A program made the translations under genes and the position numbers. This document shows positions 53,001 to 63,017 of a stretch of DNA of 64,000 nucleotides, one piece after another. The notes under the pieces were generated by a model. It was not told the origin of the DNA, ran no database searches, and was given only the letters and a program-made list of their open reading frames with translations. How positions within the stretch are numbered: the first letter of the stretch is position 1; each line of letters starts with the position of its first letter. This DNA is from Kappaphycus alvarezii (taxonomy: Eukaryota; Rhodophyta; Florideophyceae; Gigartinales; Solieriaceae), in NCBI GenBank assembly GCA_002205965.3, contig NADL03000034.1:186001-250000 (forward strand), read 5' to 3'.

Positions 53001-55806
53001 CACCTCCGGGCTTTCGCTTTTACGGTAATGAAATGTGGAGAGCAGAACGTACAACTGTATTTCCCTGCATGTACATTAAATACTGTGCATAATTCTTGGG
53101 TCGTACTTTATTTTCTCGTCCTAGTATCCCTCATCCAAACTATAAGTGTCTGAATAATTACTACGGCTCGTATTGATTCCATGTAGTCGTTCATTGATTC
53201 CATTTAGTCGTTCATTGATTCCATTTAGTCATTCATTGATTCCATTTAGTCGTTCATGTTGATATTTACTCGCGTTCCTTCCCATTCAATCGTATAAGCT
53301 TTCGTTTTTTTGAGATGTTGTGTCATATTCCCTCTTTCATATTCGGCCAATTCTGGTGTGTCAAAAATAGTCCATTACTTTAACATCAAGATTTCTGTTG
53401 CATTTTTCACTACTTTCACGTCTTCTTCTGTGTCTTCAGTAATATTCATTTGTTCCTATTCATATTACATCAAGAATTCATATCTTTCAAGGTCCTTCAT
53501 TTCCTGCACTTTTATACTGCCATAATTGACTTTATCTGAATAAAATGCCAGGATATTGTTGCCCATTACTACTATTCTGCATACTTTATTACAAAACTTT
53601 TATTCTCATCACTCATCTCCTATGTTACATCTCTTTCATATTCTGCCCATTTCATTCCTTCAAAAATCACTGGTTGATGGCGTTTAGCTCCATTCAGTAT
53701 TGTATGACACAGTCGGTTCATGAATCAACCCAATGTTTCGTTGCCTCCAAAACTTTGGTCTCCTTTGGGATTCAATTTTTAAGATTGCTGCAGCCTACAT
53801 ATTTCTGTCCCTATCAACTTTTCTAGATCAAAAAAATTTACATTAACAGTACGTCGTTTCATAGATCTCCTACATTCTTACATTATGATTCTGTTCCAAA
53901 CGTTGTAGTCAACGGGGATTCCACCTCCAGCATTACAATTTTCACGTTTCTTGTCCCCATTTCGAGTTCGGATCATGTGTTCTTCCCGAGGATTTCCTTT
54001 CTTCGTGTACAGTATTTTGTACACATTACCATTATTTCTTATTGATTACCATTACATTCGACGTAGAATACATACGCCTTTTCTGTATCAGGAGTGGTAT
54101 TCCCCTTTGTATGCTAACTTCATTCAACTTCAATCGATTATTTCTGTGGCTCATGTAAGTTTATCGGTTTAAATTCTTCCTCCTGTGTTTATTAATAAAT
54201 ATTAATACTTAGATGTCAAAAATGCTTCCGATAATCGTTTCAGATGTTTCTCTCATCCCGCTGTCCGCACAATATTATTCACCTACACTTATGGTCTACT
54301 CATTTCACCCCTTCATATGTCATTCAATCCTGTGTATCAGGTTTTGATTCATGATAGCCATTAATTCATGTCTGGACTACCGTTCATTGCGATTAATTTG
54401 GACTTTCCATATACAACTCAATTAGTTGTTAGCTCTGCTAGCTTTAGCAGTTTTGCTGGAATCTCATTTAAATTGTACCATCGATATGTATATAGTTACT
54501 TATTGAGATCGTTGATACATGAAAAATTCGCAACTACTTCCTATCGAATTGCTTACAATGAATTTAGCATTGGTTTCTGTTACTAAGTCCTCACTCTGGA
54601 ATTTAATACTAAAATTCGTTTTCAATGATTCCTTTCTCCATACACTTATTCGAAACTTAATAAACTTTCGAGTCCATACCAAAGATAGATTAGGATGAGT
54701 GATATACAAGTAACATCATTCATCCTGATCTAATTTTGGGCTCTCTATTTCTTTCAAACGTCATTCCCTTCCGAAGAATTTTTCAATTGTTGTTCATACA
54801 TCATTTTCAAGCAAAGCTACTGCATACTTTACCTAAACATTTTACTATCATCGCCAAGCGTGTTCGAAAATTTCCCTGCTGACTTATTGCAAGTTCTCTG
54901 TATTTTCAACCACCATTCCATAGCTACCCCGTTCGTTTAATAGAATTTATTAACCATATATCCTCAGTTATTTCAGTAGACGCTTCCCTAGATTAGATTT
55001 TACAGTGTATTACACAGTTCCAATAATTAGCTTACAGTGTTTGTATCCGATTCGGTATCCGAAATGCCTCATACATTTCTTAATGTAGTAGTGCAGTCGT
55101 CACACTAGTGCCTTTTCCCACAACTTGTACATGCATAGATGGTCAGCTAAACTGTATTGGTTTTTAAACCATTATTCTTTACATGTACGAGCATTTAAAA
55201 GTGTTTTTGGGTGAAACGGTCGACACCTTGTATTGCTAGATGGGCAATAGTGCTATGTGCTGCCTTAAACACCGGTGTGGTCGTAATTGTTGTCGTCGTC
55301 CCTGGGGGGCGACAACATCAGAGGTATGTTTCTGCAATTGCTTCTTGTTTTTAGGTGTCTTATAGTGCAATTTCTTAAGGTGCATTTTTTGGTTTCAATA
55401 TCTCGGTTTTCGATCGCTGGGCTGTTACATTGGGGCTATAAAACGGATACCGAGATGTTGTACACCTTATTTACATGCATCATGACTGAAACTATTGTTT
55501 AATGATTTCATTTAATTCATTCATCTGGGATTTAGGGTTTGAACACGTGTTCGTTATGCATATATTGAATAGTTCAAATTACAGTAACCCCGGTGCAATT
55601 ATTCACTCACTTCATGTGGTAACCCGAACAGTTGATAAGGAAAGTTAAATACTGTACAGTATGGCCGAAAGGCCACGTGGTCACTCGCTTCCAACACCGC
55701 CACTCGCATCATCGAAACAATCTCCTCTCTCGGTCTCCAGTCGCTAGGCAACCGTATCGTGGCTTCATTACCGATTGAGTGAACCTCTCCATGGTAACGC
55801 CGTACC
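50064..55806. other. AT-rich, strand-asymmetric region, no gene recognised
   Basis: 5.7 kb without a supported gene. From about 51.0 to 54.9 kb the plus strand is strongly T/C-rich, so the minus strand is purine-rich as coding strands often are. Minus-strand open pieces exist (for example 52804-52430 and 51762-51529), but none has a recognised domain, and a cysteine-rich patch near 53060-52900 is broken. A 21-bp tandem repeat lies at 53173-53256. Near 50760-50870 and 55650 there are GTAC-type palindromes. The last few hundred bases would hold the promoter of the syntaxin gene. Confidence 0.55.
53173..53256. repeat. 21-bp tandem repeat, four copies
   Basis: Unit TTGATTCCATTTAGTCGTTCA, four adjacent copies, at most one substitution per copy. 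Reading frame is kept (21 = 7 codons) but no frame is supported here. Confidence 0.92.
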
Positions 55807-56772
55807 ATGGCAACTAGGGATCGCACTGCTCTCTTTTTGCGTTACAGGGAAGAAGCAAGAGCACTTCATAATCGGAAGCCGACGAAAGGGGCTGCAGATT
55901 CAAATGATACGGAAGCATTTCGGGGAGGTGACATCGATCTGGAAAGCGGGTTTGGAAATGCAGAGACTGCTAATGTTCGTCGCGGCGGGATGGAGCCAGA
56001 TTGGGTGTTTGCACACAATGAGCTCGCGGGGGATTTAGCAGAACTAGAGAAGCTTCTTGGGGAATTGTCGAGCATGTACTCCAAGCATTTGCTTCCATCC
56101 TTTGGGGAGACTGACACAACACAACTCGAACATGACATTCGCGTTCGCTCTCATCGGCTAACCGATTTATTGCATAAGGTGGAGCAAAAAGTGCGCAAAG
56201 TCTCCACGCGTCCATCGAAGACCATGTCAGAAGAGGATAAGGTAGAAATGATTATCCGACGAAATGTTCAGAGACGCTTCGCAACGCCTCTGCAAGAGTT
56301 ATCGCTGTCATTTCGGAAGAGGCAAAAAGACTATCTGGATAAGCTGAAAGACCAGCGGGAGTCCTACATGGTTTCGGACAAACCAGGATTCGGCGCCTTG
56401 ATCGACGTTGCTGACGAATCCAGTCAAGAAACTCGAGAGGGTGGTTTCTCTGAAACCCAATTACTCACAGTTGAAAACGCCTCGGCCCTTGCGGAAGAAA
56501 GAACAAGAGAGCTTACACGCGTTGCTGAAAATGTCAATGACCTTGCTACTTTGGTCAAAGACATTGCATCTCTTGTCGTGGATCAGGGGACCGTTTTAGA
56601 TAGAGTGGACTACAACCTTGAGGAGGTCAAACTGAAAACTTTAGGGGCCGTGCGAGAGCTGCATATTCTTAACCGATATCAACGAAAGCGACATGCTCTT
56701 TGCTGTATTATTTTCCTCTCCATCGCCTGTGGAGTGATGTTCATTATCCTTGTGTTGAAATGGACTTCTTAA
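55807..56772 (+). CDS. Syntaxin-16/TLG2/SYP4-type Qa-SNARE
   Basis: An intronless 321-residue gene. The N-terminal peptide (T-R-D-R-T-A-L-F-L-R-Y-R) matches the short motif that binds Sec1/Munc18 partner Vps45 in this family. A three-helix regulatory region follows (about 65-190), then the SNARE helix (about 225-290) with the zero-layer glutamine Q260 in V-V-D-Q-G-T-V-L-D-R-V-D-Y-N-L, then a C-terminal membrane anchor (about 297-317) with two residues' hydrophobic tail and no signal peptide. The protein drives fusion of endosome-derived vesicles with the trans-Golgi network. The ATG at 55807 is preferred because it gives the conserved start; an upstream ATG at 55790 is out of frame. It converges on the next gene, 97 bp away. 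Confidence 0.93.
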   Translation: MATRDRTALFLRYREEARALHNRKPTKGAADSNDTEAFRGGDIDLESGFGNAETANVRRGGMEPDWVFAHNELAGDLAELEKLLGELSSMYSKHLLPSFGETDTTQLEHDIRVRSHRLTDLLHKVEQKVRKVSTRPSKTMSEEDKVEMIIRRNVQRRFATPLQELSLSFRKRQKDYLDKLKDQRESYMVSDKPGFGALIDVADESSQETREGGFSETQLLTVENASALAEERTRELTRVAENVNDLATLVKDIASLVVDQGTVLDRVDYNLEEVKLKTLGAVRELHILNRYQRKRHALCCIIFLSIACGVMFIILVLKWTS

Positions 56773-56869
56773 ATGGGGCGGCGTATTGACTTTTTTGTGT
56801 CCCCCCTTGTTCGCCGAGATCAACGCGCAAGTATCATGCGTGCTAAAGATTTGAAAATACACGCTTAGC

Positions 56870-59800
56870 CTACGGGATGGCCACATCGGAGATGCTACAA
56901 TCCCTCTTTTCCAAAATGACTGTGCTTTCGTCCAGGTTGCGTTCGACTACGTCTATTCCACCATGTGCCAAATTTGCTACTTCTGGTGCCTCATCCTGCG
57001 CCACTATGATAACTGTATCTCTTGAGGCGTACCCCTCCCCTAACATATCCGGTAGGATCTTGGAAATCCTGCGACGTCCATCCTCATCTAAGGATTGCAA
57101 AATCTCGTCCATAACAACCATAGAAGACTGATACCCAGCACGCTCATGGGCAAGTTCGGCAAAAGCTAGCGCGAATGCCAGTGAGCATCTCCTCCTTTGG
57201 CCACCACTCAGTTGTCTCAGAGACCGCTCCTGTAACTTACCGGGCTGCCGCGCATTTGATGTGAAAACTCGTTTGGAGATGACTTCCTTGTTTTCTCCAT
57301 CAGTTCGGTTAGACGACTTGTAATCGGAGAAAGCGCGGATCTGCAGCATGAGTTCCCCTCCCGAGAGTTTTTGCAGATAATCCCCGGTAAGTTTCTCTAA
57401 CCACATCAGGCCTTCCTCAAGAACAAACGAGGGTACTCCCCGTGGTCCAAACGCAACATCTAGCGACTTAAGAGTACTCACTGCATCAGACATTTTGGAA
57501 AACTCTTCCTCCCGATTCCGCAGCATTGATTGCTCCTTTTCAAGGTTTTCAATGAGCATGCAAAGCTTTTCTTGGTGCGGGTTTGCTTCCATCTGCAGTG
57601 CTTGTTTCTCGTTTTCCAACACACGGAAACGCGACTGCAACTGTGTGATTTCGTCAATGTGCAACCGAAGGCAATCTCGCCGCTCTGCCCTGGCTGCCCT
57701 GGTAATTTCTTCCAACTCTATTTTTCGCATTATCATTGCATATTCGTTTTCTGCGTGTTGAAGATCAGCCTGACGTTCGACAACTTCCAGTTCCGCAAAA
57801 GTCGAGGCTTTCTCGTGAGTAGCCGACAATTCGCCTCTCGCTTTTCTTATGGCGGGGAATAACTCGGTAAGCTCAAGTTGGTACAGATTTGTCTCGTTGG
57901 CGAGGCGCGCTCGCTTCATTTTGAAACTCTGTATCTCCCTGATTATTGTTTGACGTGAGTCACGCGCATCTCGAACTGCACGAAGAACAGAACTAGCAGC
58001 CGATTTCTTCCCCTGTAGCTTTAACCTCTCCTTCATAATTTTGTCGTTCAGTTCCCGCACGGCGATTTCGTGTGCAACATGAGCACCTTTTCGCTTCTCT
58101 TCTGACCTGCGAATAGCATCGTTTATTGACGATACTTCCTTCTGCAATTTTAAACGCGCCTCTGTGTATAGCTCACCATCAAATGGCCTCAAGCAGGTCT
58201 CACAGGCGACTGAACTGGAAAGTGGCTCGTCTTGGGCATCTGAAAATGTGTCGAGGCTAACAAGAGAAATCCGCGCACTTACTGCGAGACGGCTCTGGAC
58301 ATCATCCAGTGATGCCTGCAGGCGAACGTGTTCCTCATTATATGCAGATACCTTCACCTGGGCTTGAGAGACATTCCTCAGTTCTTTGGAGAAGACAGTG
58401 GAGTTACCCTCGTCCATCGTTTGAATGCTGACTTTAACCAACTCCTCTAGACTCGCCTCACAATTGCGTAGTTCATCTGTCGCCATGGTCCAGCGTTCAT
58501 TTAGTGTTGTTTGACTCTGCATCGCATCCAACTCTGATTGCAATGAATTGAGAAATGTGTTGATATCGGCCAGGCTCTCCTGTTTATTTCGTTCCCATTC
58601 TTCGCTTTTATTCACTAGGGAACCAACTCGCTTTGCCATTTCTACCGCAGATTCCAGAGACACAGCTGCTCTCGCCACTGCAGCAGCCCCAGAGGCTCTT
58701 GAATCAGCAAGGCATTCATCCGAATTTTCGTCCAGAAGCTTGAGCGAAGCTTTGCAGTCAGCAATAATACTTTCCAGTTCTGTTTGTTCCATGGAAAAAT
58801 TCTCATCGTACCAAACAGAGTCCTCCTCCCATCTCGAGAAGGAGCACAGTAAGGTCTGGATCTCGTCATCCATGCTCGCGACCTTACACTCCCGAAGCAA
58901 TTCAAAATTTCCGCTCTGTTGTCGCGATATGGATACCCCCTCGGACAGCTTCGACACGGTTTCCTTGGCCGATGCAATCATTGCGTCGGCAGTGAGGAGC
59001 TTCCCTTGCAGCAATGAAGCCTTATCTCTTGCACGGCGACGCGCTTCTTTCCATATATCAAGAGGAAATATAAGCGCGAGATGTTCCTTAAGTGTTCGAT
59101 CCGTCGAGTCGAGTAGGCCTCGACCTGCACCCATGTGCTGACCAAAGAACACAGTATGCGGCAAAAGTGTACCGTTTACAAGACGATCAATCCTGGCCTG
59201 GGTTTCCTTTACATCAAGGCAGGAGAGGTCAACTCCGTTCACCTTGAGGAGCAGTTCTTGACGATAAGACCTAGTTTGGGGGATCCATCAGTTACAAGAG
59301 CAATAATCCCGTGGAGTGCGCACGCCAAAGACAAATGTCAGAGAGAAGTTCCGAGGTCTACGGTTGGGAAGACAAAAAGAGTGGGGTCTGCTGACTTACT
59401 TTGTCCTAGAGGATGACGCCGGCCTAGAACTCCTCCGTATCACTTGCACCCGTAGAGCGTCATTAGTCTTCCCAAAATTTCGTAATTCCGCGGCCTCTCG
59501 TTCAGTTGAAGTCATGATATCCCGTGCCTCTGACCAAACACGATTGCCGCGCAGAGTTAAGGTTACTGCTACTTCGCATTGATTTGCATCATCATGCACC
59601 ATCTCTAGAGAGACTCCCTTTTCCACAGAGCCGTCTGGACGCGCATCTGTTTTTCCTGTAAGGGCCCAGAGAGCGGCCATGACGAGTGTAGTTTTGCCAG
59701 TTCCATTCGTTCTACCAGTGACGGCGCCGTCCTCATCGCAATACCTACCTGTCACTAATACTAGGCCCCTCTTCCTTAAGGGATATGTTACCTTATTTAG

Positions 59801-61036
59801 GAAGCTTCCAAATCCTCTCAGTGTCACAGCTTCCCATTCAATGACGACATCTTTCCCAGAAATGCTCGTGTATGCTGAAGCCTTGCCGCCAACTTGTTGC
59901 AGAATTTCCTTTCCCATAACAGTTACTTTGTTGTCCAATTTTTTTATTGCAGCATACTCTTGGAAGAGACCAATGTTCGATAAAGTACTGCCTGCAATCC
60001 TTGGCTCCATGGGTGTCATTGGATCAAGCTCGTCGGCTTTTGCAAACTCCTTGACACTCGTTGCGATTAATTTCTGTATTTCCACTCTCACCCCTCTCCT
60101 TCTTAACGCTGCCACCAAATCCCTCCCTTTGTCATCGTGTCCCCCCCTGATGTGAAAGGTCACCCTATCTCCCTTCCTCATCTCGCCTATACGCGCCGGA
60201 TCTTGCTCCCCAGATCTCAAGACCCAATGGCGCGGCCCTATACGAACCGGGATCCTCTCCACTACTTGCCAGCCTTTCAATCGATCCAGTACACATAAAC
60301 TTTTCTCCTGTCCCGACTCTGCAGCCGAAACCTGGTACGGGCTTCCCACATATCGAATACGCTCCCCTACGACATGCGGGCGATGCAAATGACCGCTATA
60401 AACAGGTACGCCCGTGGGAAAATCCGCCGGAGTAACAGCCGCCGACGAAACGACACGGTCCGCCAGGCGAGCGCCTGCCACCTCTGTATGACAAAAGACG
60501 GCGTGTATCCCGCCGTTGCACCTGTTTGCCTCATGGAGGGCGTGCTTGAATTGGCCCTTTTCATGCATATACGGCAGAAACAAGGCATTCATGCATACAG
60601 TCGGGGTGGTAATCAGCAAGCAACGATCAATGCCGAGAGTGGTAGCAAGCGGGACCAAGGAGACGCCCGTGCCACTGCGACTGATGAGATCATGATTGCC
60701 GGGGATCATCAGGACTGGAACGGACCAGGTCTGAAGCTCTGTAAGGACTGCATTGAGTGGTTCGACGGGAAGTGCACCACGGGCGTGCCAAAAGTCTCCG
60801 AGGAAAATAATGGCGGCATGTCGCTTGAGGGCCTCGGCATGGGCAAAATGAAGGATTTGCACGCACGTGGAGGCTGTTTCACGTTTGACATGCAGGTCGG
60901 AAAGCAGGAGAAAGTGGCGGGCTGAGGAGAGTGAGGGTGGCGGGGTGGCATGGGAGAGAGAGCAGAGAAAACGGGACGGGAGAAGGCGGGAGTGGGAGGG
61001 TGGCGGGAGGAGTGGGAGGCGGACAAACGCTTGCAT
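56870..61036 (-). CDS. Fused Mre11/SbcD-like nuclease and Rad50/SbcC-like ATPase
   Basis: Two exons, 61036-59400 and 59270-56870, joined over a 129-bp intron with GTAAGT donor; 1345 residues. Residues 1-40 are rich in S, R, L and P, like an organelle transit peptide. A phosphoesterase follows: D47-x-H49, G80-D81, G-N-H-D 113-116, C-H-T-E (H183), G-H-L-H 215-218, as in SbcD/Mre11. Then the ATPase: L-R-G-F-G-S-F near 406-412, Walker A G-R-T-N-G-T-G-K-T-T (441-450), long coiled coil with the zinc-hook C-E-T-C (about 902-905), second coiled coil, signature L-S-G-G-Q (about 1233), Walker B M-V-V-M-D-E (about 1263). SbcCD and Mre11-Rad50 process DNA ends and hairpins. Here both subunits are one chain, in sbcD-sbcC order. 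GDxxD is GDFWH. Confidence 0.9.
59271..59399 (-). other. Intron of the SbcD-SbcC-like gene
   Basis: 129 bp. Donor GTAAGT on the minus strand (from 59399), acceptor CTAG ending at 59271. The joined codon (AA|G, lysine) restores one frame between the nuclease/Walker A part and the coiled-coil part, so the two large open frames are one gene. Confidence 0.85.
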
Positions 61037-61657
61037 GGTCGGTCATGTGGCCAGAGGGTTGCGAATGGCACCAGGACCGCAAGTGTTGCCAAAGACGGCA
61101 TTGATCTGGTCAAAAGCCTTTGCTCCCCTACTGTACACCACTGTACACATGTACTGTACTGTGAGGCCTTATGGCCTTATGACTTATACTGTAATGTAGA
61201 TTTGAGAGGTGATTTTTTCTCACGTGACAAATCATGTACAGTAAAATACAGTACGGTGCGTAGCCTCCAACATACTGTACTGTTCAGTACTGTACTGTAC
61301 AGAAACGAACGTCCAGCATCTGTTGATTCAAGTTCCGAAAGGCTCAACTGCTAGGAGTACCGTACTGTACTTTCGACAATTAAGAGCATATGATTCCAGC
61401 CCGTGATCCGTTGATGCCATCCACCACGCCACAGTTGTTTAACGGATAAACGAGACGACGGTCGTGTGCCTCCACAACGGCTCTCTACTTGGCTTAGAAA
61501 ACCATCTCTATCGCGCTCACGTCGACCGAGTGCAACAGAACAAAATCTCGTACCCTCCCTCCCCGGGATGACGTCTCAACATCTACTCTACGAGACGGCA
61601 TGCTTCCAAACCACAGCCTCATTCTCACCTCTTCAATCTCAATCCAACCCCCGATCA
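61037..61657. other. Intergenic region with GTAC palindrome clusters
   Basis: About 620 bp between the start of the SbcD-SbcC-like gene and the end of the isocitrate dehydrogenase gene (same strand). Dense GTAC-type palindromes at 61131-61160 and 61232-61305 (for example ACTGTACTGTTCAGTACTGT). The promoter of the minus-strand gene at 61036 must be here; no certain TATA box was seen. Confidence 0.7.
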
Positions 61658-63017
61658 CTACCCTTCAAACCGCTCCACAACGGCATTCATATACTCATTC
61701 GTAGTCACCCACCGATCCCTCTCCATCCCCGTTTGCCCATGCACACAAATCGCCAAATCTTTAGTCATAACCCCCGACTCCACCGTATCAATGCATGCCT
61801 TTTCCATATCCTTTGCCCACTCCACCACATCCGGTGTATCGTCCAGCTTGCCGCGGTGCTGCAACCCCCGCGTCCACGCGAAAATAGACGCAATGGGGTT
61901 TGTACTCGTTTCCTTACCGGCCTGATGCTGCCGATAATGACGCGTCACCGTCCCGTGCGCCGCCTCGGTTTCGATCGTGCGTCCGTCGTCGTGCGGGCAC
62001 AGCAACGTCGACGTCATCAGCCCCAAACTTCCAAAGCCCTGCGCGCTGATATCTGCTCCAGCCGTCGCGAATCAAAAGGACAAGGTTAGTCACACGACAC
62101 GAGCTACTCTCGTACGCTTTGCTGCTAAAATTCAATCGGGTCAAGGCATGTAGCGTACCTGAAATGACGTCACCGTCGTAGTTTTTCAGCGCCGCCAAAT
62201 ATCCGCCATCCGACTTGATCATGTATGCGACCAGGTCATCAATTAAGCGATGCTCATATTCCACCTCGGGGTACTCTTTTGACATTTCCTCAAACACTCG
62301 CATAAACATGCCGTCGTACTGCTTCAAAATGGTATTCTTGGTGCCCAAAATGACGCGCACGCCTCTCATTTTGGCATACGCAAAGCTGGACTTTGCAAAG
62401 CCTCTGACACTCTCCTCAGTGTTAAACATACAAAGTCCTACGCCAGGGCCGTCAAACTGGTGGACGACGCGTTCCAATTTGTCTCCGCCATCTTTCGGCT
62501 CAAAGACCATTTTCAAAGTGCCACCACCGGCGGGAGTGCTCATATCTTGCGATTTGTATTGATCGGCGAAAGCGTGGCGGGCGATAATGATAGGGCTGTT
62601 CCATGCTGGTACTAGCCTCGGAATATTGTTACATATAATAGGCTCACGGAAGACAGTGCCATTCAGAATGGAGCGGATTGTTCCGTTGGGACTCTTGTAC
62701 ATTCGCTTGAGTCCGAATTCTTTGACTCGTGCTTCATCCGGGGTAATTCCGGCGCACTTGATGCCGACATTATGCTTGAGAATGGCATGTGCTGCATCGA
62801 CGGTGACCTGATCGTCGGTGGCATCGCGGCTCTCGATGCCGAGGTCGTAATTGATGATGTCGATATCGAGATAGGGAAGAATGAGCTTTTGTTGAATAGT
62901 TTGCCATATCATACGAGTCATTTCATCACCATCGAGCGAGACGACGGGGTTCTTCACCTTTACCTTTGCGGCGGTGGAGTAGGACCTAGAGGCCGTGGTG
63001 AGAGTGGAGCGAAGCAT
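61658..63017 (-). CDS. NADP-dependent isocitrate dehydrogenase, mitochondrial type
   Basis: Two exons, 63017-62159 and 62052-61658, joined by a 106-bp GT..AG intron; 417 residues. The splice restores the block [23 protein letters not shown]. The enzyme decarboxylates isocitrate to 2-oxoglutarate with NADP. Visible blocks: [19 protein letters not shown] (substrate), [13 protein letters not shown] (metal and substrate), [11 protein letters not shown] (cofactor). The start is the ATG at 63017 ([15 protein letters not shown]): a basic, hydroxylated, acid-free leader of about 20 residues, typical of a mitochondrial presequence. An upstream frame lacks an ATG. No defect is seen. Confidence 0.93.

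Noticed and set aside
53173..53256. The four 21-bp repeats as a CRISPR array
   Set aside because: The units are directly adjacent without spacers, and the DNA is eukaryotic; it is a simple tandem repeat.
58548..59141. A 197-codon plus-strand frame
   Set aside because: Antisense to the coiled-coil region of the SbcD-SbcC-like gene; serine-rich composition is the mirror of its codon use.
60374..60925. A 183-codon plus-strand frame
   Set aside because: Antisense to the phosphoesterase domain, whose catalytic motifs are clear on the minus strand.
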